This document shows, piece by piece, positions 52,311-60,497 of a DNA stretch of 64,000 nt. Each line of letters begins with the position of its first letter. Position 1 is the stretch's first letter. The position numbers and the translations under genes were made by a program. Location: contig NZ_JAAQRC020000001.1 of NCBI RefSeq assembly GCF_019216885.1, positions 3,844,501 through 3,908,500 on the forward strand. Direction: 5' to 3'. This DNA comes from Methylobacterium sp. SyP6R. Its GTDB lineage: Bacteria; Pseudomonadota; Alphaproteobacteria; Rhizobiales; Beijerinckiaceae. Under the pieces are notes generated by a model, which worked only from the letters and a program-made list of their open reading frames with translations, did no database searches and was not told the DNA's origin.

Positions 52311-53594
52311 TTACCCCCGCCGCATCTCCCCCAGAACCTCCTGCGCCACGTCGAGCCGCACCAGGCGCCGCTCGACCAGCACGCGGGCCACCGCCTCGAT
52401 CTCCTCGCCGAGCGCCCCGGCCATCATGGCGATGTTCTGGGCATGGAGCGCCATGTGGCCCTTCTGGATGCCGGTGGTGGCGAGCGCCTTGAGGGCGGAG
52501 AAGTTCTGGGCGAGCCCCACCGCCGCGATGATCCGGGCCAGCCGCTCCGCCGTCGTCGCCCCGAGAATTTTCAAACAGGCCTGCGCGGTCGGATGGAGCT
52601 TGGTCGCGCCGCCGACGAGGCCGACCGCCAGCGGCAGCTCGATCGAGGCGCTGAGGTCGCCGGACGCCGTGACCTCGTAGCGGGTGAGGCTGGTGTAGCG
52701 GCCCGAGCGCGCGGCGTAGGCATGGGCGCCTGCCTCGATCGCCCGCGTGTCGTTACCGGTGGCGAGCACCACGGCGTCGATGCCGTTCATGATCCCCTTG
52801 TTGTGGGTCGCGGCGCGGTAGGGATCGGCCTCGGCGAGGTGGTAGGCGCTGACGATCCCGTCCCGCACCTCCGGCCCGCCGATGGCGTCGGTGCGCCAGA
52901 CCGCATGCGCCCGGGCGAGGCGCCGGTCGGCGAGGTTCGAGAGGATGCGCAAGTAGACCCGGCCGCCGCTCCAGCCGGCGATGTGGGGGGCCACCGCCTC
53001 CGCCATGGTGTTGACGGCGTTCGCCCCCATGGCGTCGCGGGTATCGACGATGAGATGCGTCACCACCATCGGGCCGCCCAGGCTGTCGAGCACCCGCACC
53101 TCGACATCGCGAAGACCCCCGCCGAGGCGCACCAGCACCGGGTCGCAGGCATCGCACAAGGCCCGCAACGCGTCGCGCTGCTCCAGGATGCGCAGGCGCG
53201 CCGCGTGGGGATCGCTCACCCCGACGACCTGCACCTGGGCGATCATCAGGTTGCCGGAGACCGAGGTGGTGAAGCCGTCCTGGTAGACCTGGCGGGCCGC
53301 GTTGCAGACCGCGGCCACCACCGAGGATTCCTCGGTCGCCATCGGGATCAGCACGTCCTCGCCGTCGATCCGCATGTTGGTGGCGATGCCGAGCGGGATA
53401 GTCATCGTGCCGACCACGTTCTCGATCAGCCGGTCGGCGAGGTCGGGGCTGAGGTTGCCGAACTCGGCGAGGTGCGCGACCTCGCCCGGGGAGAGGTCGG
53501 CGAAGGCGGCGACGAGGTCGAGGCGCTCGTGCGGACTCTTCTTGTGGAAGCCGGCGATGCGCGAGGTGCGGTTCGCCCGGGAAGTATCTTGCAT
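52311..53594 (-). CDS. mvaA: Hydroxymethylglutaryl-CoA reductase, class II (degradative)
   Basis: This 427-residue enzyme is a class II HMG-CoA reductase, which in degradative pathways oxidises mevalonate to HMG-CoA. Catalytic residues sit where they do in the P. mevalonii enzyme: glutamate in ATEESSVVAA (E88/E89), K266 in THNKGIMNG, D282 in ATGNDTRA, and H380 in QKGHMALHA. The length matches class II (about 430). The ATG at 53594 gives MQDTSRANRTSRIAGF. It leads a minus-strand group with the binding protein and HMG-CoA lyase, and is divergent from a MocR regulator. The set therefore looks like mevalonate utilisation rather than isoprenoid synthesis, since no mevalonate kinase is present. Confidence 0.95.
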   Translation of the reverse strand: MQDTSRANRTSRIAGFHKKSPHERLDLVAAFADLSPGEVAHLAEFGNLSPDLADRLIENVVGTMTIPLGIATNMRIDGEDVLIPMATEESSVVAAVCNAARQVYQDGFTTSVSGNLMIAQVQVVGVSDPHAARLRILEQRDALRALCDACDPVLVRLGGGLRDVEVRVLDSLGGPMVVTHLIVDTRDAMGANAVNTMAEAVAPHIAGWSGGRVYLRILSNLADRRLARAHAVWRTDAIGGPEVRDGIVSAYHLAEADPYRAATHNKGIMNGIDAVVLATGNDTRAIEAGAHAYAARSGRYTSLTRYEVTASGDLSASIELPLAVGLVGGATKLHPTAQACLKILGATTAERLARIIAAVGLAQNFSALKALATTGIQKGHMALHAQNIAMMAGALGEEIEAVARVLVERRLVRLDVAQEVLGEMRRG

Positions 53595-53709
53595 GGTGCC
53601 TGCTGCCGCGTCGGTCGGGCTCGCGCGCGCCGGACGAGGGCGGCCGCATCCGCGGGCACCGTGGCGTTCCTCCCTCGTCCGGGCGTGTAAGACCCTGTTC
53701 GTTGTCGGC

Positions 53710-53773
53710 ACCGTACCCGTCCGTGCCCCACCCACAAGGAACGCTTTGCGCCTTTCCGGGAGGGACCGTACCC
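53710..53773. promoter_or_regulatory. Direct repeats, possible MocR binding sites
   Basis: ACCGTACCC occurs at 53710-53718 and again at 53765-53773, 55 bases apart on the same strand, in the 187-bp gap between mvaA and the MocR gene. MocR/PdxR regulators commonly bind paired direct repeats in such divergent promoters. The second copy lies just before the MocR start. Confidence 0.45.
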
Positions 53774-53781
53774 TTCGCGGC

Positions 53782-55173
53782 ATGGATACAGTCGGGACTC
53801 CCGAACCACGGACCCGGGTCGAGCAGGTGGTCGCCGGACTGAGCGAACGGATCGATCGCGGGCTCCTGCGCACCGGCGAACGCCTGCCGTCGATCCGGGC
53901 GGCGGCGGCCGGCTTCGCGGTGTCGAAGAACACCGTGGTCGAGGCCTATGAGCGCCTCGTCGCCTCGGGCCGGGTCGAGAGCCGGCCGGGCTCGGGTTTC
54001 TACGTGTCGAGCCGAAGGCCGGCCCCCGCCACCCCGCCGGGGCCCGTCCCGGTCGCGGCGGTCGACAGCGTCTGGCTGCTGCGCGAGCAGCTGGACCGGC
54101 ATTACGACGTGCGCGTCGGCGACGGCCGGCCGCCGCCGGCCTGGATGGAGAGTTCGGAAATCGGCCGGCACCTGCGCCCGTCCCTGGGCGCGGCGAGCGA
54201 GAGCTACGGCAGCCCGGACGGTTACCTGCCCCTGCGCCGCAGCCTCGCGCTGCGCCTCGCCGAGCGGTCGATCCAGGTTGGGCCAGGGGGCGTGCTCCTC
54301 ACCGCCGGAGCCAACCACGCCCTCGACCTGATCATCCGCCAGTTCGTGGCGCCGGGAGAGCCGGTGCTGGTCGACAGCCCGGGCTACTACCCGCTCTTCG
54401 GCAAGCTGCGCCTCGCCAAGGCGCGCATCCTCGGGGTGCGGCGCAATCCGGACGGGCCGGACGTCGCCCATCTCGACGCCCTGGCCCGCGCGAGCGGCGC
54501 GCGGCTGTTCTTTACCCAGTCGCTCGCCCACAACCCGACCGGCTGCTCGCTCACCCTGCCGGTCGCCCACCGGCTGCTCCAGCGCGCCGCTGCCCACGAT
54601 CTGCGCATCGTCGAGAGCGACCCCTTCGCCGACGTGCTGCCGGCGGCGCAGGCCCGGCTCGCCGCCCTCGACCAGCTGGAGCGCGTGATCTATGTCGGCA
54701 CCTTCGCCAAGACCCTCTCGGCCAGCCTGCGCTGCGGCTACATTGCTGCGCGGCCCGATATCGTCGAGGCCCTGCGCGATCTCAAGATGGTGACGAGCGT
54801 CAACAGCTCGGGCTTCGTCGAGCGGATCATCCACGACCTGATCGAGAGCGGGCGCTACCGCCGCCACCTGCGCCGCCTCGGCGGGCGGATCGAGGCGGCG
54901 TCCTTGCAGGGGAGGGCGGTCCTGCAGGGCTTGAGGCTTCCGGTCTTCGGCGAGCCGCGGGGCGGGTATTATCTCTGGTGCGGGCTGCCGCAGACGACCG
55001 ACCTCGACGCCCTGTCGCGCCAGGCCGCCGCGCGCAGCATCCTGATCGCGCCCGGCGGGATCTTCTGTCCCGAGGGACCGGCCGGCCCGCCGATGATGCG
55101 GGTCAACGTCGCTTACTTGAGCGATCCGCGCTTCGCGCGGTTCATGCGGGAGGAGGCCGCGTCGCGATCCTGA
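53782..55173 (+). CDS. MocR-type PLP-dependent transcriptional regulator (GntR family)
   Basis: This 463-residue protein joins an N-terminal GntR winged helix (TRVEQVVAGLSERIDRGLLR, GERLPSIRAAAAGFAVSKNTVVEAYERLV) to an aminotransferase-like domain. PLP-lysine motif GTFAKTLSASLRCGYIA and PGYYPLFGKLRLA are of fold type I. MocR proteins sense PLP adducts with amino compounds. The start at 53782 is the first ATG (MDTVGTPEPRTRVEQ). It is divergent from HMG-CoA reductase, so it is a likely regulator of the mevalonate genes, although amino-sensing by a mevalonate regulator would be unusual. A function at another promoter cannot be excluded. Confidence 0.9.
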   Translation: MDTVGTPEPRTRVEQVVAGLSERIDRGLLRTGERLPSIRAAAAGFAVSKNTVVEAYERLVASGRVESRPGSGFYVSSRRPAPATPPGPVPVAAVDSVWLLREQLDRHYDVRVGDGRPPPAWMESSEIGRHLRPSLGAASESYGSPDGYLPLRRSLALRLAERSIQVGPGGVLLTAGANHALDLIIRQFVAPGEPVLVDSPGYYPLFGKLRLAKARILGVRRNPDGPDVAHLDALARASGARLFFTQSLAHNPTGCSLTLPVAHRLLQRAAAHDLRIVESDPFADVLPAAQARLAALDQLERVIYVGTFAKTLSASLRCGYIAARPDIVEALRDLKMVTSVNSSGFVERIIHDLIESGRYRRHLRRLGGRIEAASLQGRAVLQGLRLPVFGEPRGGYYLWCGLPQTTDLDALSRQAAARSILIAPGGIFCPEGPAGPPMMRVNVAYLSDPRFARFMREEAASRS

Positions 55174-55206
55174 GACGCCTCCCGCCGAGGGCGCGGAGGG
55201 GCGTTC

Positions 55207-55599
55207 TTACCCAGAGACGGCCAGGGCGAGGTCGGTTTGGGAGAAATCTCGTCCCTTGAACAGGATCGGCAGGCGGCTCCGGTGCGCGCAGGCATAGGAG
55301 AGGCAATCGGCGACGTTCAGCCGAGCCGGATGACCCTGCCCCTTGCCGTAGACCGCGAAGGCTTCCACGGCCCGGCATGCGACCTCGTCGTCGACCGGTA
55401 CGATCGTTATCCGGGCGGCCCGAATGAACCCGTCGTACAGATCCTGGGCATCGAGGATGCTGGCGAGGTTGATCGTGGTCTCGAGCCGGACATGCGCACC
55501 GGTCTCCCGTCGCTCGGCCCCGTCGATGAGGTCCAGGAAGACAGCCGCCTCCGCTTCGCCTGCGAGGATCGCGACGACGGCCGAGGTCTCGATGAACAT
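55207..55599 (-). CDS. vapC: VapC-type PIN-domain toxin
   Basis: This 130-residue protein is a PIN-domain RNase, the toxin of a VapBC pair. The first acidic residue is in MFIETSAVVAILAGE (E4 instead of the more common D), and later acidic residues include those in RLETTINLASILDA and LNVADCLSYACAH. The end, LPILFKGRDFSQTDL, is typical. Its ATG overlaps the antitoxin stop by one base. Such pairs stabilise plasmids, which fits a replicon with rep genes nearby. Confidence 0.9.
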   Translation of the reverse strand: MFIETSAVVAILAGEAEAAVFLDLIDGAERRETGAHVRLETTINLASILDAQDLYDGFIRAARITIVPVDDEVACRAVEAFAVYGKGQGHPARLNVADCLSYACAHRSRLPILFKGRDFSQTDLALAVSG

Positions 55600-55841
55600 C
55601 AGCGCTCCCAGAGCTGGTCGCGCTCATCGTCGGTGAGGGCCGGCAGCCTGGGGCGATCCGCCTTGGCGAGGGCCCGCGCGCGGAGCGCCGCGACCCGCTC
55701 GCGCAGCGGGATTTCCTCCTCGGCGCGGCGGATCTCGTTGTGCAGGGCGAGCTTGATCGCCGCAGTGAGGGTCGGGGCCCCGCGCGTTCTCATCACGGCC
55801 TCTGCGAGGGCCCGGATCTCGCGATCACGGATGCTGAGCAT
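55599..55841 (-). CDS. vapB: VapB-type antitoxin
   Basis: This 80-residue protein starts MLSIRDREIRALAEAVM and is an antitoxin of the Rv0623/VapB type. The N-terminal half (KALAEAVMRTRGAPTLTAAIKLAL here) forms a DNA-binding fold and the charged C-terminal half (LTDDERDQLWER) wraps the toxin. It precedes and overlaps vapC by one base. A palindrome and a pair of direct repeats lie directly upstream, as expected for autoregulation. Confidence 0.87.
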   Translation of the reverse strand: MLSIRDREIRALAEAVMRTRGAPTLTAAIKLALHNEIRRAEEEIPLRERVAALRARALAKADRPRLPALTDDERDQLWER

Positions 55842-55852
55842 GGCGCCTCCTG

Positions 55853-55898
55853 TCGGTACCGATGTCTATACACCGCACTCGGCAGCGTCCATACACCG
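55853..55898. promoter_or_regulatory. VapBC operator region
   Basis: The palindrome TCGGTACCGA lies at 55853-55862, 12 bases before the vapB start. Direct repeats GTCTATACACCG (55864-55875) and GTCCATACACCG (55887-55898) follow with 23-bp spacing, about two helical turns. This is a typical layout for cooperative binding of a VapBC complex to its own promoter. Confidence 0.6.
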
Positions 55899-55917
55899 GG
55901 CGGTGCCGGTCGAGGCT

Positions 55918-56532
55918 TCACGGCAGGACCGCCAGGTAATGCGCCAGCGCCTTGATGTCGGCATCCGACAGCGAGCCCGCCACCTCGGTCATCGCCGCCC
56001 CGCCCGAGCTCGGGCGGGTATTGGACCGGTAATCGCCGAGCGCCTTGGCGAGATAGCCTTCCGGCAGGCGGGCGATGCGGGGCGCGGCCTGGATGCCGAG
56101 ATAGGCGTCGCCGTGGCAGGCGGCGCAGCGGTGCTGGAGGGCCGCCGTCGCGCCGGCCTTGGTGAGGTCGGGTTGCGTGTCCGCGGGCGGCTTGGTGTCC
56201 GGGAAGGGGAGGGAGGCGAAGTACTTGCCGAGCGCCCGGATGTCGTTGTCCGACAGCCCCTCCGCCACGCCCTGCATGATCTCGTTCTTGCGCCGGCCGG
56301 CGCGGAAGAACACCAGCTGCAACTGGATGTAGTTGCTGGAATGCCCGGCGATCGGCGGCGCGCCCTCGGCCAGGGTCTCGCCGTGGCAGGCGAGGCAGGC
56401 CTGCGCCACCTCGGGCGCCTCGGCAGCCTGAACCGCGGCCGAGGCGATCAGGCCCAGAGCGGCGAGCGCGGCGCGGGCCGGCCCGGAGGTTCTCCGGGCC
56501 GGCGGGCAGGCGCGGGGTTTCGCGCGGCTCAC
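55918..56532 (-). CDS. Di-heme cytochrome c
   Basis: This 204-residue exported protein has two c-type heme sites, CLACH (46-50) and CAACH (136-140), each with a following domain of about 90 residues. A signal peptide with an Ala-rich core (AALAALGLIASAAVQAAE) follows a basic N-terminus. It belongs to the cytochrome c4/c553-like two-domain group. The GTG start overlaps the dehydrogenase stop by 4 bases (GTGA), so it is coupled to the PQQ-type dehydrogenase and is its likely electron acceptor in the periplasm. Confidence 0.9.
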   Translation of the reverse strand: MSRAKPRACPPARRTSGPARAALAALGLIASAAVQAAEAPEVAQACLACHGETLAEGAPPIAGHSSNYIQLQLVFFRAGRRKNEIMQGVAEGLSDNDIRALGKYFASLPFPDTKPPADTQPDLTKAGATAALQHRCAACHGDAYLGIQAAPRIARLPEGYLAKALGDYRSNTRPSSGGAAMTEVAGSLSDADIKALAHYLAVLP

Positions 56533-57812
56533 TTGGTGTAGGCGATGCGATAGATCGCACCGGCCCAGTCGTCGGCGACCAGCAGCGACCCGTCCGGCGC
56601 CACCAGGATGTCGGCCGGCCGGCCGGTATAGTCGCGGTCGCCCTTGAGCCAGCCGGAGGCGAAGGTCTCCATCTTGGCGTTCTTGCCGTCCGGATCGACC
56701 ACCACCCGCTCGATGCGGCCGCCCTGGTACTTGTGGCGGTTCCAGGAGCCGTGCTCGGCGATGAAGATGTTGTTCTTGTACTCGGCCGGGAAGGACGAGC
56801 CGGTATAGAACTTCATGCCGAGCGGCGCGACGTGGGCCCCGAGCTTGGCCACCGGCGGGGTGAACTCGGCGCAGGTGCGGCCCTGGGCGAATTTCGGATC
56901 CGGCATGTCGCCCTGGTGGCAATACGGATAGCCGAAATGCTCGACGACCTTCGAGATCATGTTGAGCTTGTCGCTCGGGATGTCGTCGCTCATCCAGTCG
57001 CGGGCATTCTCGGTGAACCAGTAGCGGCCGGTGCGCGGATCGATGTCGCCGCCGACGCTGTTGCGCACGCCGAGCGCCACGATCTCCGCCGCCCCGGTCT
57101 TCAGGTCGACGCGCCGCACCTGCGACACGCTGCTCGGCGGGTTGCCGATGTTGAAGGGCGGGCCGAACGGCACGTAGACCCAGCCGTCCTTGTCGAAGGT
57201 CAGGTACTTCCAGCCATGCGCCACGTAGGACGGCATGTCGTCGTAGACGACGACCGGCTCCGGCGGCTTGTCGAGATTGGCCTCGATGTTGTCGTAGCGA
57301 TAGATCTTGTCGATCGCAACGACGTAGAGCGCGCCATCGCGAAACGCGAGGCCGGTGGGCATGTTGAGGCCCTTGAGGATCGTCTTGACGACCTTCTTGC
57401 CGCCCTGGTCGACGATGGCATAGACGTTGGTCGCGCCGAACGAGCCGACGAACAAGGTACCCTTGTCACTGAGCGCCATCTGCCGCGCCTCGGGCACGCC
57501 GCTGGCATAGACGCTGATCGTGAAGCCCGCCGGCAGCTTCACCGCCTTCAGGTTCTCCGCCAGTTCCTCGTCCGAGGCCGGAAGGGCAGGGTTGGCGGGC
57601 GGCGCCAGGCCCTTCTGCGCCGAGGTCTCGTCGCCGAGGAACCAGTCCGGCGGCGGGTTCTTCCAGAACGCCTTGCCGCTCGAATCGTATTGCTTGAGGG
57701 CCTGCGCCTGGGCCGCCCCGCCGGTCAGGCCCATCGCCACGAGGGCCGCCGCCAAGACCTTGCGACGCATCAAGGCCGCACGGCGCGTTCCGGTCATCCC
57801 GCGCACTCGCAT
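56529..57812 (-). CDS. PQQ-dependent sugar dehydrogenase family protein (sorbosone dehydrogenase-like)
   Basis: This 427-residue periplasmic beta-propeller protein resembles L-sorbosone dehydrogenase and soluble PQQ glucose dehydrogenase. It has a signal peptide (KVLAAALVAMGLTGGAAQA). Family motifs include LPAGFTISVYASGVPEARQM, GLAFRDGALYVVAIDKIYRY, ALGVRNSVGGDIDPRTGRYW, ENARDWMSDDIPSDKLN and EHGSWNRHKYQGGRIERV. A strong GGGAGGAGG precedes the ATG at 57812. With the overlapping di-heme cytochrome c it forms an oxidation module that feeds electrons to the respiratory chain. The sugar or aldehyde substrate is unknown, and PQQ synthesis genes are not in the window. Confidence 0.88.
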   Translation of the reverse strand: MRVRGMTGTRRAALMRRKVLAAALVAMGLTGGAAQAQALKQYDSSGKAFWKNPPPDWFLGDETSAQKGLAPPANPALPASDEELAENLKAVKLPAGFTISVYASGVPEARQMALSDKGTLFVGSFGATNVYAIVDQGGKKVVKTILKGLNMPTGLAFRDGALYVVAIDKIYRYDNIEANLDKPPEPVVVYDDMPSYVAHGWKYLTFDKDGWVYVPFGPPFNIGNPPSSVSQVRRVDLKTGAAEIVALGVRNSVGGDIDPRTGRYWFTENARDWMSDDIPSDKLNMISKVVEHFGYPYCHQGDMPDPKFAQGRTCAEFTPPVAKLGAHVAPLGMKFYTGSSFPAEYKNNIFIAEHGSWNRHKYQGGRIERVVVDPDGKNAKMETFASGWLKGDRDYTGRPADILVAPDGSLLVADDWAGAIYRIAYTK

Positions 57813-57980
57813 GTCCGCCTCCTCCCGTTGTGTTTTTCCGTCGCCCTTGTGGGCGTTCGTCGCGAGGCGCACCCTGCGGTGTCCTCGCTTCGCCCACTGT
57901 CGAGTTGGACACGGCCTGTCGTCAAGGGGAGGGGACGGAGCTGACGAGGCCACGCGCGGTCTCGTGACCGGCGATGCGTC

Positions 57981-59486
57981 TCAGCGCGGCGCCTGCGCCA
58001 GGAGCTTGCCGAAATCCGCGTCGAGCGAGGTGAGGGCGCGGTCGATCCGCCCGCGCTCGGCCGTGACCCACGCCGCTTCCTCGGCCACCGTCCGGTCGGC
58101 GGCATCGAGCATCCGGGTCATCTCGGCCGGTTGCGGCCCGCCGCTCGTCGCGCGGTCGCGCACGATCGCCACGGGGTCGAGGGTCTGGCGGAACTCCGCC
58201 TCGCTCATCGGCAGGGGCGCGGCGGGCTGATTCATCTCCCGCAAGGTGCGCTCGTAGAGCGCCTGCGCCTCGGCATAGGGGAAATCGCTCGGATGGGCGT
58301 CGTGGGCGCGGGCGTAGTCGACGATCTCCGACGCGAAATGGTGCCCGACGCGGAAGGGCAGGCCGTAGCGGCGCATCAGCACGTCGGCCAGTTCCTGCGA
58401 GGCGGTCCAGTCGCTGTTGAGCTCCTCGAGCGCCCGCTCGGGGCTGATGACGAGGGCGTTCAGCGCGCGGTCCCAGAGGTCGAGCATCCGGGTCGCGCCC
58501 GCGAGCACCGCGGCGTTGTCGCGGACGGATTTGGCGTCGCTCATCCCCGGCGGGATGTTGTGGGCCTGGATCGCCCGCCCGATCCCGAGCGACACGACGC
58601 GTGAAGCCTCGGCGCGGGTGTCGTTGAGGAGGCCCGGATTGCGCTTCTGGGGCATCGCCGAGGAGACGTAGGTATTGCCGTCGCCCTCGCGCAGCAGGAT
58701 CCAGGGACGCGCCTGCGCGTACTGGGTCATCACGTCCTCGACGAAGGCGCCGCAATGGAGCGCGATCGCGGTCGCCACCGCGCCCACCTCCACGGGGATC
58801 TCGGTCGCCGAGATCTGGGCTGCGTCGTAGGCGTTGTCGACCAGCGCCGGGAAGCCGAGATAGGCCGCCATCCGGGCGCGGTCGAGCGGCCAGCTCGTCC
58901 CGTTCAGCACCGTGGTGCCCATCGGCGAGCGGTCGAGCCGCGTGAAGGCCTGCCGCAGCCGCTCGGCGTCGCGGGCGAGCCCGGCGACGTGGCCGAGGAG
59001 ATAGTGGCCGTAGCTGTTGGCCTGGGCGGCAACGCCGTTGGTGTAGTTCGGCACCACCGTGTCCCGGTGGGTGCGCGCCAGCCGCACCATCGTGGCGGTG
59101 GTCCGGCGCAGGGCGTCGGCCAGCCGCAGCATCTCGTCGCGGATGATCGCCGCCCGCACGGTCGAGAGCATGTCCTGGCTCGACCGGCCGGCATGGAGCA
59201 GGGTCGCCTCGACGCCCGCCGCCTCGATCAGCAGCGGTTCGAAGGTGATGACGAGCGTCGGACGCTTGGCGCCGGGCTGGTCGCCGGCCTTCAGCACGGC
59301 GTCGAGGCCCTTGGCGATCCGCGGCGCGAGGCCGGCGTCGAGCAGGTGCTGCTCGGTGTTGATGACGGCGCTCGCCTTGTTGATCTCGCCGAGCCAGTAG
59401 AACTCGTCGCGGCGGGGCGTCGGCTCGGCCGGTGCGGCGGTGGCGCCGGCGATCATCGCGCCGGCGAGCAGGGCTTGTCTGAGCAT
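57981..59486 (-). CDS. Exported argininosuccinate lyase-like protein with altered active site
   Basis: This 501-residue protein is a fumarase/aspartase-superfamily member that carries a clear Sec signal peptide (MLRQALLAGAMIAGATAAPA, cleavage near residue 20). Lyase signatures are partly kept: GRSSQDMLSTV (100-110) and the serine loop VSSAMPQKRNPG (274-285). The usual GYTHLQ motif reads NYTNGV (147-152), so the general-base-region histidine is replaced by asparagine (N150); the lyase at 17005 keeps it. A periplasmic location for this family is uncommon. It may have a changed reaction or only bind substrate. GGAGGGTGG precedes the ATG at 59486. It lies between the PQQ dehydrogenase and the aminopeptidase/transport operon. 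Confidence 0.85.
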   Translation of the reverse strand: MLRQALLAGAMIAGATAAPAEPTPRRDEFYWLGEINKASAVINTEQHLLDAGLAPRIAKGLDAVLKAGDQPGAKRPTLVITFEPLLIEAAGVEATLLHAGRSSQDMLSTVRAAIIRDEMLRLADALRRTTATMVRLARTHRDTVVPNYTNGVAAQANSYGHYLLGHVAGLARDAERLRQAFTRLDRSPMGTTVLNGTSWPLDRARMAAYLGFPALVDNAYDAAQISATEIPVEVGAVATAIALHCGAFVEDVMTQYAQARPWILLREGDGNTYVSSAMPQKRNPGLLNDTRAEASRVVSLGIGRAIQAHNIPPGMSDAKSVRDNAAVLAGATRMLDLWDRALNALVISPERALEELNSDWTASQELADVLMRRYGLPFRVGHHFASEIVDYARAHDAHPSDFPYAEAQALYERTLREMNQPAAPLPMSEAEFRQTLDPVAIVRDRATSGGPQPAEMTRMLDAADRTVAEEAAWVTAERGRIDRALTSLDADFGKLLAQAPR

Positions 59487-59603
59487 CGTCCACCCTCCGG
59501 CGGATCGGTTCTGCCCGCCTGTGGGCCGGGATAGCCGGCGGGGTGGGGTAGGCTCAAGCGCGGGGGGCGCGGGGCAGGGTCTCGACGAAGCTCAAACCCA
59601 CCG

Positions 59604-59642
59604 CGTCATTCCGGGCTCCGCTGTCGCGGCCACGGAATGACG
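59604..59642. repeat. Short palindrome
   Basis: CGTCATTCCG at 59604-59613 is matched by CGGAATGACG at 59633-59642, with a 19-base loop. It lies between the stop of the aminopeptidase gene and the start of the lyase-like gene. Such CGTCATTCCG dyads are common dispersed repeats in Rhizobiales-type genomes, and it may also act as a weak transcript end. Confidence 0.6.
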
Positions 59643-59681
59643 AGGAGGATGTGAAGACTGTCGATGAGGTCGAACGGACGT

Positions 59682-60497
59682 TCAGCGCAGAAAGCTCGAC
59701 ATCGCTGACAGCCCATTGATCACCCGCACCGCCTCCGCGACACTACCGGCCTCGAAGCTCACGGCGCTGCCGTCGCGGCGTTGGAGTCCCGGCCATTGGC
59801 CGAACAGATCGGCCAGTGCCGGGGTCTGGGCCCGCACCGTCACCGCGAGCGGGCCGGGGATGCGGAACGGCGGCGGTAGGGGTCGGCCCAAGGCCATCGT
59901 CACACCGGCCCGGATCGCCGCACAGGACGCCTCCGGCGAAAGGCTGATGCCGCTGTGGCAGCCGGTCGCCCGCTTGGTCTCGACGAAGACGGTCTGGGGA
60001 AGCAGCGACCGGTTCTCGGCGATGAACACGTCGTCGCCGCTCGCCATCGCGACCGGCACGCCGAACTCGCCGGCGAGCGCGCCGTAGATCCCGGCCTCAC
60101 CCAGTTCCTGTCCGTCGAGGGCGATCGCCGCGAAGGCGAAGCCGTTGATGGTGTGGGCGAGGATGCCCCGGCCGTGGGCGCGGGAATGGTAGCCGATCAG
60201 GCCGACCGCATCGATCCCGAGATCCACTCCCGCCATCATGCCCAGCGGGCGCGGCTTGCCCTGGATCGCTCGCGCGCGGGGATCGAGGAGGTCCGCCGGC
60301 ATGTTGCGGAAATCGCCGTGCGAATCGTTCACGAACACCTCGTCCGCTCCGGCCGCGAAGGCCCCGGCAATCGCCGCGTTGGCCTCCTGCACCATCCAGA
60401 GTCGGGCCCGCTCGTAATCGGGTCCGCCCCGGCGGGTCTGGTCGGGATGCACGACGCCCGCGACGCCCTCGATGTCGGTGGAGATCAGGACCTTCAT
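59682..60497 (-). CDS. D-aminopeptidase of the DppA/M55 family
   Basis: This 271-residue zinc peptidase is of the M55 (DppA) family, which removes N-terminal D-amino acids from peptides. The N-terminus [20 protein letters not shown] holds the metal-binding Asp and Glu, VNDSHGDFRNM holds further ligands, and LIGYHSRAHGRGILAHTI carries conserved histidines. Its ATG overlaps the stop of the preceding P1-family peptidase gene by 4 bases. With two dipeptide-type permeases upstream it belongs to a peptide-use operon, and it may release D-amino acids from cell-wall peptides. Confidence 0.9.
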   Translation of the reverse strand: MKVLISTDIEGVAGVVHPDQTRRGGPDYERARLWMVQEANAAIAGAFAAGADEVFVNDSHGDFRNMPADLLDPRARAIQGKPRPLGMMAGVDLGIDAVGLIGYHSRAHGRGILAHTINGFAFAAIALDGQELGEAGIYGALAGEFGVPVAMASGDDVFIAENRSLLPQTVFVETKRATGCHSGISLSPEASCAAIRAGVTMALGRPLPPPFRIPGPLAVTVRAQTPALADLFGQWPGLQRRDGSAVSFEAGSVAEAVRVINGLSAMSSFLR

